Below, in pieces: positions 1 to 7,937 of a DNA stretch of 11,745 nucleotides. The first letter of the stretch is position 1; each line of letters starts with the position of its first letter. The notes under the pieces were generated by a model. It saw only the letters and a list, made by a program, of their open reading frames with translations, was not told where the DNA came from and searched no databases. The DNA is taken from assembly GCA_003477185.1 (NCBI GenBank), contig DMTJ01000293.1:1-11745 (forward strand), in the 5' to 3' direction. Made by a program: the position numbers and the translations under genes. The stretch is from Lentisphaeria bacterium. Lineage in GTDB: Bacteria; Verrucomicrobiota; Lentisphaeria; JABSQK01; UBA12247.

Positions 1-1
1 G

Positions 2-2194
2 CTAGCAAGCCTGGCCGGCTCTCTCTTCTCTGGCCTTGTGGAGCTTCTTGTAGCTCTCGATCAGTCTCAGGTGCTTGTCAAGGCCCTCAAGCTTCACGCT
101 TGTCTTGGTCAAGCCGTAGAATCTGACCTCACCGGAGATCGAGCCGACGACGCTGTCCATGGTCTCGGCACCGAACATTCTCGTCATTGTGGCCAGGTAA
201 TCCGCAATCTCTAATTCCTTGTCGATGGTGATGTCAAGCGCGGCATTAAGGGCTTGATAAAACAATCTCCGTGCGACTGTATTATCGTTGAAGTTGACGA
301 AATCGAAGACCAGCTCGTTCGCGTTTTCAAATTGCTTCAGCGCTAAATAGCTAAGAAGCTTCAATTCTCCAACGTCGAGTTTACCCCAGACGGTGTTCTC
401 ATCGAATTCAATGCCGATGAGCGTCGAGATGAGCGTGTAGTTATCAAGCTGGCTTTCTTCCAGCGCTTCGACTAGATCGGTTAGCGCTTGATCACTCAGC
501 ACGTGCAGGTTGAGAATATCCTCTCGGAACTCGAGGGCTCGGTTGGTATTGTCCCAGATGAGGTCTTCGATCGGATAGATCTCCGAATAGCCGGGAACTA
601 GGATCCGGCAAGCCTTGGCGCCTAGGTCCTCGTGGATCGAGACATACACTTCCCTGCCCAAGCCAGTGATAAGGCCTATGAGGTAGGTGCTTTCTTCTTC
701 GGTACTGCCTGGAAAGTCCCACTCGCAGAAATCATAGTCATTCTTGGCGCTGAAGAACTTCCACGAGACGAGACCCGTGGAGTCAATGAAGTGCTCAACG
801 GAATTATTTGGCTCAGTCACAGCCAGGCTGTTGAAGGTGGGAGGCCGCATGTCGTTTAACCCCTCAAAACTGCGCCCCTGCAGCAACTCTGTCAGGCTCC
901 GCTCTAGCGCTACCTCAAACTTGGGATGCGCCCCAAAGGAGGCGAACACGCCGCCAGTCTTGGGATTCATCAAGGTCACGCACATCACCGGAAACTGCCC
1001 CCCCAGAGAAGCATCCTTGACCAAGATCGGAAATCCCTTGGCCTCCAGCTCGTCGATTCCTGCGACAATCGTGGGATACCGCTCGATCACGTCTGCGGGC
1101 ACGTCGGGCAGACTCAGCTCGCCTTCGATGATTTGCTTCTTCACGGCTCGTTCAATGATCTCCGAGAGGCATTGCACCTTCGCTTCATCAAGAGTATTCC
1201 CCGCACTCATCCCATTGCTGACAAAGAGATTGCCGATCAGATTCGTCGGGAAGTATACCGTTTCCTGGTCTGAGTGCCGTTCGAAGGGCAGCGCGCATAT
1301 CCCCCGCTCGACCTGTCCCGAATTGGTATCGATCAGATTGGAGGCCTTAAGCTCGTTGTCAGGATCATAGAGTGCCAGACAGGTCTCATCCAATAGGCCA
1401 GCTGGCAGGCTGTCATCGGGCCCGGCCTTGAACCACTTCTCATTGGGGTAATGCACAAAGCTACGGGTCGCTAGGTCTTCGCCCAAGTAATGATCGTTGT
1501 AGAAGTAGTTGCAGCTGGTTCGCTCGAGGTACTCGCCCAGCGCCGAACAAATGGCGCTATCCCGAGTGGATCCTTTGCCATTGGTAAAGCACATCGGCGA
1601 AGCGGCATCCCGAATATGAACCGACCAGACATTCGGCACGATGTTTCGCCAAGAGGAAATCTCGATCTTGATGCCGATAGCGGCCAGCAGCTCTGTCATG
1701 TTGGCGATTGTGTCTTCGAGAGGAAGATCTTTCCCGAGCACCACCGTGCTCGCATCAGGGCCAGAGTCGCTTTCGTAAGCCAAGCCAATGTCTTTCCCCA
1801 GGCTCGATACGGTCTCGATCTTAAATTCAGGGGTTTGCTGCACGACCTTTTTTACGGTGCAGCGATCGATAGACCGAAGAATGCCTTCGCGGTGTTTGTC
1901 CGAAAGGTCATCTGGCAGCTCTACCTGAATTAAGAATGTCTGTTTGTATCTGTTTTCCGGGTCGATGATATTATTCTGAGACAGCCTGATATCCTCTGTC
2001 GGAATATCCCGAGCCAAGCAATAGACCCTTACGAAATATGCCGCACAGAGGACGGATGATGCCAAGAAGTAGTCAAAGGGACCTGGGGCAGAGCCATCAC
2101 CCTTGTAGCGAATCGGTTGATCCGTGACAACAGTGAAATCATCAAACTTGGCTTCAAGCCTGAGGTTCTCCAAAAAATTAACGTTGATTTCCAT
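2..2194 (-). CDS. ycaO: OsmC-domain/YcaO-domain fusion protein
   Basis: Complete 730-residue protein; the TAG stop lies at the window's left edge. Residues 1-130 look like an OsmC/Ohr fold with the two expected cysteines, C50 (in a helix after FLASSVL) and C112 (SIDRC), the thiol pair used for peroxide reduction in that family. From about residue 150 it closely follows Escherichia coli YcaO: VPNVWSVHIRD at 187-196, CFTNGKG at 202-208, SALGEYLER at 217-225 (SxxxExxER ATP/Mg motif), EAKVQCLSE at 337-345, TELLQGR at 435-441. YcaO proteins use ATP to activate peptide amide backbones; E. coli YcaO has been linked to ribosomal protein S12 beta-methylthiolation. The C-terminal ~180 residues resemble the helical repeat tail of non-TOMM YcaO proteins, and the protein ends without the PxPxP tail typical of azoline cyclodehydratases. 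The start is the ATG at 2194, with AGGA about 12 bases upstream. No partner genes are adjacent. The family is clear; the substrate is unknown. Confidence 0.93.
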   Translation of the reverse strand: MEINVNFLENLRLEAKFDDFTVVTDQPIRYKGDGSAPGPFDYFLASSVLCAAYFVRVYCLARDIPTEDIRLSQNNIIDPENRYKQTFLIQVELPDDLSDKHREGILRSIDRCTVKKVVQQTPEFKIETVSSLGKDIGLAYESDSGPDASTVVLGKDLPLEDTIANMTELLAAIGIKIEISSWRNIVPNVWSVHIRDAASPMCFTNGKGSTRDSAICSALGEYLERTSCNYFYNDHYLGEDLATRSFVHYPNEKWFKAGPDDSLPAGLLDETCLALYDPDNELKASNLIDTNSGQVERGICALPFERHSDQETVYFPTNLIGNLFVSNGMSAGNTLDEAKVQCLSEIIERAVKKQIIEGELSLPDVPADVIERYPTIVAGIDELEAKGFPILVKDASLGGQFPVMCVTLMNPKTGGVFASFGAHPKFEVALERSLTELLQGRSFEGLNDMRPPTFNSLAVTEPNNSVEHFIDSTGLVSWKFFSAKNDYDFCEWDFPGSTEEESTYLIGLITGLGREVYVSIHEDLGAKACRILVPGYSEIYPIEDLIWDNTNRALEFREDILNLHVLSDQALTDLVEALEESQLDNYTLISTLIGIEFDENTVWGKLDVGELKLLSYLALKQFENANELVFDFVNFNDNTVARRLFYQALNAALDITIDKELEIADYLATMTRMFGAETMDSVVGSISGEVRFYGLTKTSVKLEGLDKHLRLIESYKKLHKAREERAGQAC

Positions 2195-2714
2195 GAGATC
2201 ATTCTGTCCTGATTCGTTGAGGCAAAGGGAGCCAGCAATCGTCTTTTTGCGATGCGCCTCGAACGTACGCTGAAGGCAGTCGTATTCAAGGTCTTGCTTG
2301 CCGAGAACTCGTGAACCAACCCGGTAAGGCTCACTTTGGGTCTATTTCCTAATTCCCTGTTGGCACCGGTGCTTTAATAACGTCTACCAGCCTAACAGCC
2401 CGTAGATGAACTCGCGCCGGCTACGAATACGCCTTTTGGACCCCGTGCGGCCCCAGGTTCCGCACCCGGTAGCCATGGTTACAGCTATGCGAAGCCAGAC
2501 CAAAAATTGACTGAAAATTCGTCGTCTTTTCCACGACGGGAGCTTGTCCACGTACTACTAACTGATCGAGCCAAGCCCAATGGGTGAGATTCCAATAGCT
2601 CGAGACGCCGCCCAAATGTAAGCCCTACCATCCTGGTAAAATCTCCGAATAGCGTAGGGAAGAGAATGCGCTAAATTAACCGGCCTTATCAGTTACCACT
2701 AAAACAGATCTCCG
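2195..2714. other. Intergenic stretch, divergent promoter region, no convincing gene
   Basis: This 520-base gap separates two divergently transcribed genes and should hold promoters for both. I see no strong sigma-70 pair. There is a perfect 10-base palindrome GCACCGGTGC at 2363-2372 followed by TTTAATAA, and a small inverted repeat TACCA-TCC-TGGTA near 2627-2639, close to the membrane protein gene; either could be an operator but nothing proves it. A 64-codon minus-strand frame (2421-2615, TTG start, four tryptophan or tyrosine-rich clusters near its N-terminus) is open but has no ribosome-binding site or family I recognise. The region may also contain degraded sequence. Confidence 0.5.
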
Positions 2715-5090
2715 ATGACCAAACGCAGTATTATTCTCGGCCTAGTATGTGCCATGGCATTGGGACCGATTACGTTCATGAATGACATGGTCATGAAAGG
2801 GACGTACCTCATCGGGAACTACATCCCGATCGCCGTGTTCGGCTCGCTACTACTATTTGTCCTGATCGTAAACCCGGCGCTGAAGGCCCTGCGGTTTCGG
2901 CCGCTGGCAGGAAAGGAACTGGCGGTGGCCGTGGCGATTGTCCTGTGCGTGTGTTGCCTGCCAGGCCGTGGGCTGATGCACTTTTTCACCAACTATCAGA
3001 TGCTCCCGCATCGCTTTGACCGTGTCGAAGCGGGCTGGGGTACGCCTGATGCCCGCACCACCCTCGCCGATATTCGCGACTGGGCCAGGGTCGCCGAGAA
3101 CCTGTCCGGAGAAAATTCCCCGATTGAGATTAACTCTGGGCTGCGCCAACAGCTAACGGCTGCGGATCCCGAGATGCTCGCATCATCAGCGACCGGAACA
3201 GCAACACTGGCTGCGATCAATGCCGTGATAGACGGGCCACGACTGGACCCACCGGAGGACCTGCGCCTGCCGCGTCACGTCGTGGAGCTGCGCGCGCGAC
3301 CGGTGGAGTCGTTGAGCGATCGGGAGCGCCAGCAGGTGAATCGTGTCATTCTGGACGCACAGATGCCCACAGCCCTGCATCCGCTTCGGCTGGGAGCCGT
3401 GGATCGGGCACCGGACCGGATGCTTGCCGACGTTGCCGCTTACCCCGATGCACTGGACGGCTTCGCCAATGGCCTTGGTACCGGCAAAGATAGCGTCTCT
3501 GTGCGAGACCTACCGTGGGGCGCCTGGCGCCGCAGCCTGCTGTTCTGGGTTCCGCTGATATTGACCTTATCCATCCTTGTTGCCGGGCTGGCATTCGTCC
3601 TGCACCGCAGATGGGCTGACTTCGAATGCCTGCCATATCCGACGGTCGAGTTTGCGCGCATGTTGCTTCCGGCAGAGGGCAAGAGCGTGCCAGCCATCTT
3701 CCACGATCGGCGATTCTGGCTGGGAACGTTATCGGTGTTCGCCATTCACATGAACAACTATGCCCACAGCTGGTGGCCAGAAGTAGTCATTCCCATGCAC
3801 CTAAAGTTCGACTTTATCCCGGTGGCCAATCTGTTTCCAGCCTTGGCTACGGGCGGCGTCTGGGGCTATGCAGACCCGCAGATCTACTTTACCGCCGTTG
3901 GCTTCGCCTTCTTCCTAGCCACCGACGTGGGTCTAGCGCTGGGCCTGGCACCATGGCTAGGGGCGCTGGCAACCGGCCTCCTCGCAGGCTATGGGGTGGC
4001 CATGACGAGCGGCCATCTCGACGCGACGATACGCTCAGGCTTCTATTCCGGCTCTTTTTCCGCCATGTTTCTGGTCCTACTCTACGCGGGGAGACGGTAC
4101 TACTTCTCGGTGCTGCGGCGTACCTTTGGCCTGCGGGCACCGGACCAGATCGAAGCGTCGTCCGTATGGTGGGCGCGCGTCGCGATGGGCGCCTTTGTGC
4201 TGTTCGTTGTCCAGCTTTCCTTCGTGGGCGTGGAATGGCAATGGGCGCTCGCATATTCCCTGATTGTGATCATGATTTTCACCGTGGTGTCGCGGCTCGT
4301 GGCCGAGGCTGGGGCCTTCTTTATCCATCCCCACTTCTACCCATGTGCTATGATCTGGGGATTTATCGGCGCCAAGGCGGTTGGCGTAGACCAATTGCTG
4401 GTCCTTTCAATGATCTCCGGCTTGCTCCTGATCGATCCACGAGAAGCAATGATGCCTTTTGCGGCCACGGCCACCTGCCTGACTGAGCGCGTCGGCGCCC
4501 CGGCCAGCAAGACCTTGCGTTGGGGGATGGTCGCGCTGGTGCTGTGTTTCGTGGTGACTGTTCCCATCGTGCTCTGTTGGCAATACCAGCACGGCGCGGT
4601 TGTGGTTGGCGACGGCTGGACCACAGATGGCGTCCCAAAATTTCCCTATCGGGTTAACAGCCAAATCAGCAACACCATGGACGCACAAGGCGTTCTTGCC
4701 GATTCGCAGAATGCCTCAGGCCTCTCGCGCTTAAGCATGGCATCGCCACTAAAGCCCTACGTCGCAGCCTTTGCAGCCACCTTCTTGCTTGTGTTGCTCT
4801 TCTCCTTCCTCCGCCACCGCTTTGCTCGTTGGCCAATCCATCCGCTTATTTTCCTGATGTTGGACACCTTTCAATCGCGAATGCTAGCGACCAGCTTTCT
4901 CATCGGCTGTCTGCTGAAAGCTGCGGTGACACACTACGGCGGAGCGACGATCTATCAGAAGCTCAAACCCCTCGCACTAGGCCTTGTTGCCGGCGAAGCC
5001 TTGGCTGGCATCATCACCGTGCTGATTGGTGCCATCTACTACTGGCTTACCGGCGATGCGCCACCCACGTTCCGGCTGATGCCAGGCTGA
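2715..5090 (+). CDS. DUF6785/DUF6784-family polytopic membrane protein (OPT-like)
   Basis: 791 residues with about 13-15 predicted membrane spans: roughly 4-24, 35-55, 66-84, then 273-296, 334-348, 392-432 (two), 443-458, 485-528 (two), 545-575, 602-622, 682-699 and 709-777 (two). A hydrophilic, helix-rich loop at about 90-270 separates the first three spans from the rest and is probably extracytoplasmic. The block after it (RRWADFECLPYPTVEFARM at 298-316, FWLGTLSVFAIHMNN at 334-348, SRLVAEAGAFF at 526-536) matches my memory of DUF6785; the C-terminal end (HPLIF at 709, LIGCLLKAAVTHYGG at 729-743, LKPLALGLVAGE at 750-761) matches DUF6784. The family resembles oligopeptide (OPT) transporters and is common in PVC bacteria, but the substrate is unknown. 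The ATG at 2715 has no clear Shine-Dalgarno sequence but places a positive tip (TKR) before the first span. It is monocistronic as far as can be seen. Confidence 0.8.
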   Translation: MTKRSIILGLVCAMALGPITFMNDMVMKGTYLIGNYIPIAVFGSLLLFVLIVNPALKALRFRPLAGKELAVAVAIVLCVCCLPGRGLMHFFTNYQMLPHRFDRVEAGWGTPDARTTLADIRDWARVAENLSGENSPIEINSGLRQQLTAADPEMLASSATGTATLAAINAVIDGPRLDPPEDLRLPRHVVELRARPVESLSDRERQQVNRVILDAQMPTALHPLRLGAVDRAPDRMLADVAAYPDALDGFANGLGTGKDSVSVRDLPWGAWRRSLLFWVPLILTLSILVAGLAFVLHRRWADFECLPYPTVEFARMLLPAEGKSVPAIFHDRRFWLGTLSVFAIHMNNYAHSWWPEVVIPMHLKFDFIPVANLFPALATGGVWGYADPQIYFTAVGFAFFLATDVGLALGLAPWLGALATGLLAGYGVAMTSGHLDATIRSGFYSGSFSAMFLVLLYAGRRYYFSVLRRTFGLRAPDQIEASSVWWARVAMGAFVLFVVQLSFVGVEWQWALAYSLIVIMIFTVVSRLVAEAGAFFIHPHFYPCAMIWGFIGAKAVGVDQLLVLSMISGLLLIDPREAMMPFAATATCLTERVGAPASKTLRWGMVALVLCFVVTVPIVLCWQYQHGAVVVGDGWTTDGVPKFPYRVNSQISNTMDAQGVLADSQNASGLSRLSMASPLKPYVAAFAATFLLVLLFSFLRHRFARWPIHPLIFLMLDTFQSRMLATSFLIGCLLKAAVTHYGGATIYQKLKPLALGLVAGEALAGIITVLIGAIYYWLTGDAPPTFRLMPG

Positions 5091-5125
5091 CCCTCAGGAA
5101 TATCCAACAAGATAATGCTGGACTA

Positions 5126-5572
5126 CTAGCGGAAGCGGATCGTGGTCCGCAAGCGCTTGGCCGTGAAGGCGGCACCGTCGCGATTGAGCATGATCTCAGA
5201 TTTTCCGCTGCCATCCTGTGGGAAGCTGAGGATGTCTGTGCCAGTGTCGAAAGTAAGCGAGAAGCCGTCCGCAGTAGCGGCACGCTCCGGCAGCGAAGCA
5301 CCAAGTGGATCGGCAGCCCAGTTTGCCACGGGATCGGGCCCGCTCGAGGCCAAGGTCGTGTAAAACGGCAACAGCAGACCATTTGCCCACATCAAGCGCT
5401 CGAACAAAACCAAGCCGGGTGCGCCAGCAGACACAAGGCGCATCCTCAGCACTGCCTACAGAAATGCCAGCGGCGCCGCAGCCCAAATGATGAGCGACCA
5501 GCGCGACAGTGAGTCGTGGACAAGCTCCCGCTCCACGAGCAGCAGGCAGGGAAAAGGTTGGGAGAGTTTCAT
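5126..5572 (-). pseudogene. Probable broken gene with in-frame TAG (unidentified product)
   Basis: One minus-strand frame reads from an ATG at 5572 for 38 residues (MKLSQPFPC..., ending in a hydrophobic stretch LIIWAAAPLAFL), meets TAG at 5456-5458, then continues open for about 110 codons to a TAG at 5126-5128. The second part contains LFERLMWANGLLLPFY and ends with FSLTFDTGTDILSF and FTAKRLRTTIRFR. Codon choice in this frame looks like real coding sequence and both halves read as one protein, so a nonsense mutation is the simplest explanation. Another stop lies just upstream of the first part, near 5612. The C-terminal end has a beta-strand pattern that could be the tail of a secreted polysaccharide-active enzyme, but I cannot assign a family. 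Alternatively there are two tiny genes (the second from the GTG at 5452), or the frame is open by chance. Confidence 0.4.
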
Positions 5573-5639
5573 CAAAGGGAAGTCCGTTCGCAGCACAGAA
5601 CAAACAAGCTACGGCCTTGCACCGTGGCGTCCTCGCGCC

Positions 5640-5840
5640 CTCGAGCTAGACTGATCGGCCGAAGAAAAAGAGAGCAGGGAACGGACAAGAACAAACCACA
5701 GAGACACTGGAGCAAAGACTTTGATTCTCTCGCGATCCGCCATCGGTCGTAGGTTTGTGGTGAGCCTCGTAGCGCAGCGGAGTGGCATCCTCCCCCCCGT
5801 CACACTTCACACTTCCCCCCTTCAAACTTCCTTCCCAGCC
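5640..5840. repeat. Low-complexity, repeat-like intergenic sequence
   Basis: Downstream of uppP the sequence turns compositionally odd. It contains AACCACAGAGACACTGG (from about 5694), a long C-rich run at 5791-5799, and imperfect tandem units around CACACTTCACACTTCC (5802-5817) followed by CCCCTTCAAACTTCC. The CACAGAGACAC-type and CTTCAAACTTC-type strings are patterns I remember as dispersed intergenic repeats in many environmental bacterial genomes, where they produce spurious short proteins. No gene is supported here. Only one copy of each lies in this window, so the repeat status is inferred. Confidence 0.4.
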
Positions 5841-5845
5841 CCGGT

Positions 5846-6640
5846 TCAGGACCCGAAAAACGTAAAGCCAGCCAGAATAATGGCAATGCAGACCAGGTAG
5901 ATCGCGAAGTGGTGGAGCTTGCCCTTGCGCAGGATCTTGATCAGGCACAGCAGCGCACCGTAGCCAGTGACAAACGAGACGACAAAGCCGAGAAACAAAA
6001 GCGGAAGCGTCACACTGCCGCCTGACTCATTAGCACCCATCTCCAGAATGTCCTTGAGATACAACACGACCGCACCACCAATCGCAGGAATGCCGAGAAG
6101 AAAGGAAAAACGTGCAGCGTCCTCGTGGTCATAGCCCAGACGAGTGGCAATGGCGATGGTGGAGCCGCTGCGCGAGATACCTGGCAGAATGGCGATCGCC
6201 TGCAGCACGCCGATCGCCAACGCATCGCGCGGCCCGATCTCTTTTAGCGGCTTGCCAATCGGCTCCCGATTATGCAAAAAGAACAGGATGGCGGCCGTGC
6301 AACAGAAGAAGCCAGCGATAAAGAGCGGCGTATTGACAAACTGATCCATCATATCCTTCAGGCCCAGCCCGACGATCACGGCGGGGATCGTGCCCAGGCC
6401 AATCAGCAGCGCCAGCTTGAAGTTCTTGGGCTGAAGCATCGACAGCAGGTCTTTGTGATAGTAAAGGATAATCGACAGTAAGGTGCCCGCATGCAGTGCG
6501 ATGGACATCAGCACATTCTCATCGTCTTGGAAGCCAAACAGCTTGCTCAGCACAGCCAGATGACCGGATGAACTGATGGGCAAAAATTCTGCGATTCCCT
6601 GGACGATGGCCAGAATCACAACCTTGACGACATCATCCAT
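5846..6640 (-). CDS. uppP: Undecaprenyl-diphosphatase (UppP/BacA family)
   Basis: This 264-residue integral membrane protein removes the terminal phosphate from undecaprenyl pyrophosphate, recycling the carrier lipid for peptidoglycan and other envelope glycans; overexpression of the family gives bacitracin resistance. Both signature motifs are present: the (E/Q)xxxE motif as QGIAE at 14-18 followed by FLPISSSGH (H27), and PGISRSGST at 153-161 with the catalytic-region arginine R157. The length is normal for the family and hydrophobic segments run throughout. The ATG at 6640 is chosen over the GTG at 6652, because AGGAG (minus strand, 6652-6656) lies 11 bases before the ATG but overlaps the GTG. 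The gene overlaps the end of the upstream glycosyltransferase-methyltransferase gene by 8 bases, so the two are translationally coupled. Confidence 0.96.
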   Translation of the reverse strand: MDDVVKVVILAIVQGIAEFLPISSSGHLAVLSKLFGFQDDENVLMSIALHAGTLLSIILYYHKDLLSMLQPKNFKLALLIGLGTIPAVIVGLGLKDMMDQFVNTPLFIAGFFCCTAAILFFLHNREPIGKPLKEIGPRDALAIGVLQAIAILPGISRSGSTIAIATRLGYDHEDAARFSFLLGIPAIGGAVVLYLKDILEMGANESGGSVTLPLLFLGFVVSFVTGYGALLCLIKILRKGKLHHFAIYLVCIAIILAGFTFFGS

Positions 6641-7937
6641 CGCTAGAATCACTCCTGCCAGGCTTCTCGAAATGCATGATCAAGATCGCGTTGAGCATGG
6701 TGGTCTTGTGCAGCAGCGTGAGGCCGCGGCTGCTGAGGGCCTCGACCAAGGTGGCGGCTTTGTACCGCGTGTGGTGCTTATGCCCGGTGGCAGGCGGCAG
6801 CAGTAACTCGTAAAGCCATTCGAGAGACGGCCAGATGATCGAGCCATAGTTTGGCGTGGTGATCATCAGCTGGGCTCCGGGTTTCATCACCCGAACCAGT
6901 TCGTCGAGCATGGGCCCGGGATCCTGCAGATGTTCGACCACCTCTGCGCAGTAGAGACGATCCACGGACTCGCTGAGCACGGGCAGCTTGGAACCATCGG
7001 CCTCGATGGCGCGACGCTCGTCCTGGCGCAGGTAGCGGAGCACGGATTTATTGACATCGATGCCGATGACCTTGGGCCAGCCCAGCATGATACGGCCACT
7101 GCCACAGCCCACATCGATGGTCACGCCCTCGGGGATCATGCGTTCGATCATCTTGCGATACCGAGTGCGCTGCCACCATTGCTGCATCGGGATACGGCTC
7201 TTGTAGGCCCGTTCATCGTAATCGCAGAACTCGCGGGAATTGCGATAGCGCCGCAGGCGCATGCTGCCGAACAGAAAGGCGAGTCCGTATTTGACCACAG
7301 CGGCTTTGCTGCGGCCTTCGAGACGAGGATGATAGCAAAACGGAATTTCGCGCAGGCGGAAGCCGTTGCCATAGGTATTGATCGCAATCTCGCATTGGAT
7401 CTCGAATCCGGTGCTGTCCAGATTAATCGTCTCCAGAACGGACCGACGGTACATTTTGAAGCCACCCGACAAATCGCGGATTGGCATGGAACAGACGGTG
7501 CCGACCCATTGATTCAAAATCAGGCTGGTGACATAGCGAAAGGCGGTGGCTTCCTGGCCGCCACGGCCGACGTAGCGCGAACAGATGACGAGGTCGACAT
7601 CGTCGATCTCATACAGCATCCAGCGAATATATAGCGGATGATGCGAGCCATCAGCGTCCATGGTCACGATAATATCGTGCGTGGCTTCCTGGAACCCACG
7701 CCGCAACGCATCGGCAAATCCCAGGGTCGGATCGCCAACATAGCGGGCGCCAAGCTCCGCACACAGCTCTTCTGAACCGTCACCTGTCGGGGTGTCGACG
7801 ACTAGAATCTCAAGTTCCCGCACATGCGGATCCAATTCTTCATGAAGCGCGCCGCACAGCCACCGGAGGTTTGCTGCTTCGCGCTTGGTTGGCAGCAGAA
7901 TCGTGACTGCGTGCTTGGGAGTTAAGTGGGCATCCAT
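6633..7937 (-). CDS. Polyprenyl-phosphate-type GT2 glycosyltransferase fused to a SAM methyltransferase
   Basis: 434 residues in two domains. Residues 10-230 form a family-2 glycosyltransferase like dolichol-phosphate mannosyltransferase: ILLPTKREAANL at 13-24, the nucleotide-sugar/metal motif MDADGSHHP at 93-101 (D94, D96), and RDLSGGFKMY at 154-163. There is no C-terminal membrane anchor. Residues about 265-425 form a class I methyltransferase: glycine-rich motif I IDVGCGSGRI at 274-283, the acidic strand IGID at 291-294, and AEVVEHLQDPGPMLDELVRVMKPG at 331-354 (motif spread of Methyltransf_11). The likely reaction is sugar transfer to undecaprenyl phosphate or a similar lipid, plus methylation of that product, but neither substrate can be read from sequence. 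The open frame extends to 8447, yet homology begins at the ATG at 7937 and the preceding part is non-conserved and antisense-like. No strong ribosome-binding site precedes it. Confidence 0.88.
   Translation of the reverse strand: MDAHLTPKHAVTILLPTKREAANLRWLCGALHEELDPHVRELEILVVDTPTGDGSEELCAELGARYVGDPTLGFADALRRGFQEATHDIIVTMDADGSHHPLYIRWMLYEIDDVDLVICSRYVGRGGQEATAFRYVTSLILNQWVGTVCSMPIRDLSGGFKMYRRSVLETINLDSTGFEIQCEIAINTYGNGFRLREIPFCYHPRLEGRSKAAVVKYGLAFLFGSMRLRRYRNSREFCDYDERAYKSRIPMQQWWQRTRYRKMIERMIPEGVTIDVGCGSGRIMLGWPKVIGIDVNKSVLRYLRQDERRAIEADGSKLPVLSESVDRLYCAEVVEHLQDPGPMLDELVRVMKPGAQLMITTPNYGSIIWPSLEWLYELLLPPATGHKHHTRYKAATLVEALSSRGLTLLHKTTMLNAILIMHFEKPGRSDSSDG
6652..6656 (-). promoter_or_regulatory. 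Shine-Dalgarno site deciding the uppP start
   Basis: AGGAG on the minus strand, 11 bases upstream of the ATG at 6640 and inside the coding sequence of the preceding gene. Its last G is the first base of a GTG that would add four residues (MILA); that start would have no spacing from the site, so the ATG is preferred. This is one of the clearest ribosome-binding sites in the window. Confidence 0.6.

Noticed and set aside
744..1370. Plus-strand open frame of 208 codons
   Set aside because: It lies opposite the well-supported OsmC-YcaO gene and has low-complexity, serine-rich content; a shadow frame.
2..2194. A TOMM/azoline peptide biosynthetic cluster around ycaO
   Set aside because: No short precursor gene, cyclodehydratase partner, dehydrogenase or exporter is nearby, and the protein matches stand-alone E. 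coli-type YcaO.
3626..4486. Plus-strand open frame of 286 codons
   Set aside because: It is a shifted frame inside the membrane protein gene, rich in Arg and Gly; a GC-skew artefact.
5130..5150. Hairpin GCGGA-TCGTGG-TCCGC after the membrane protein gene as a terminator
   Set aside because: The stem is only five base pairs and no T tract follows on either strand.
5646..5948. Minus-strand 100-codon frame upstream of the remnant
   Set aside because: Its sequence is the translation of low-complexity repeat-like DNA plus the 3' end of uppP in another frame.
6930..7634. Plus-strand open frame of 234 codons
   Set aside because: It is fully antisense to the glycosyltransferase-methyltransferase gene, which has strong motifs.
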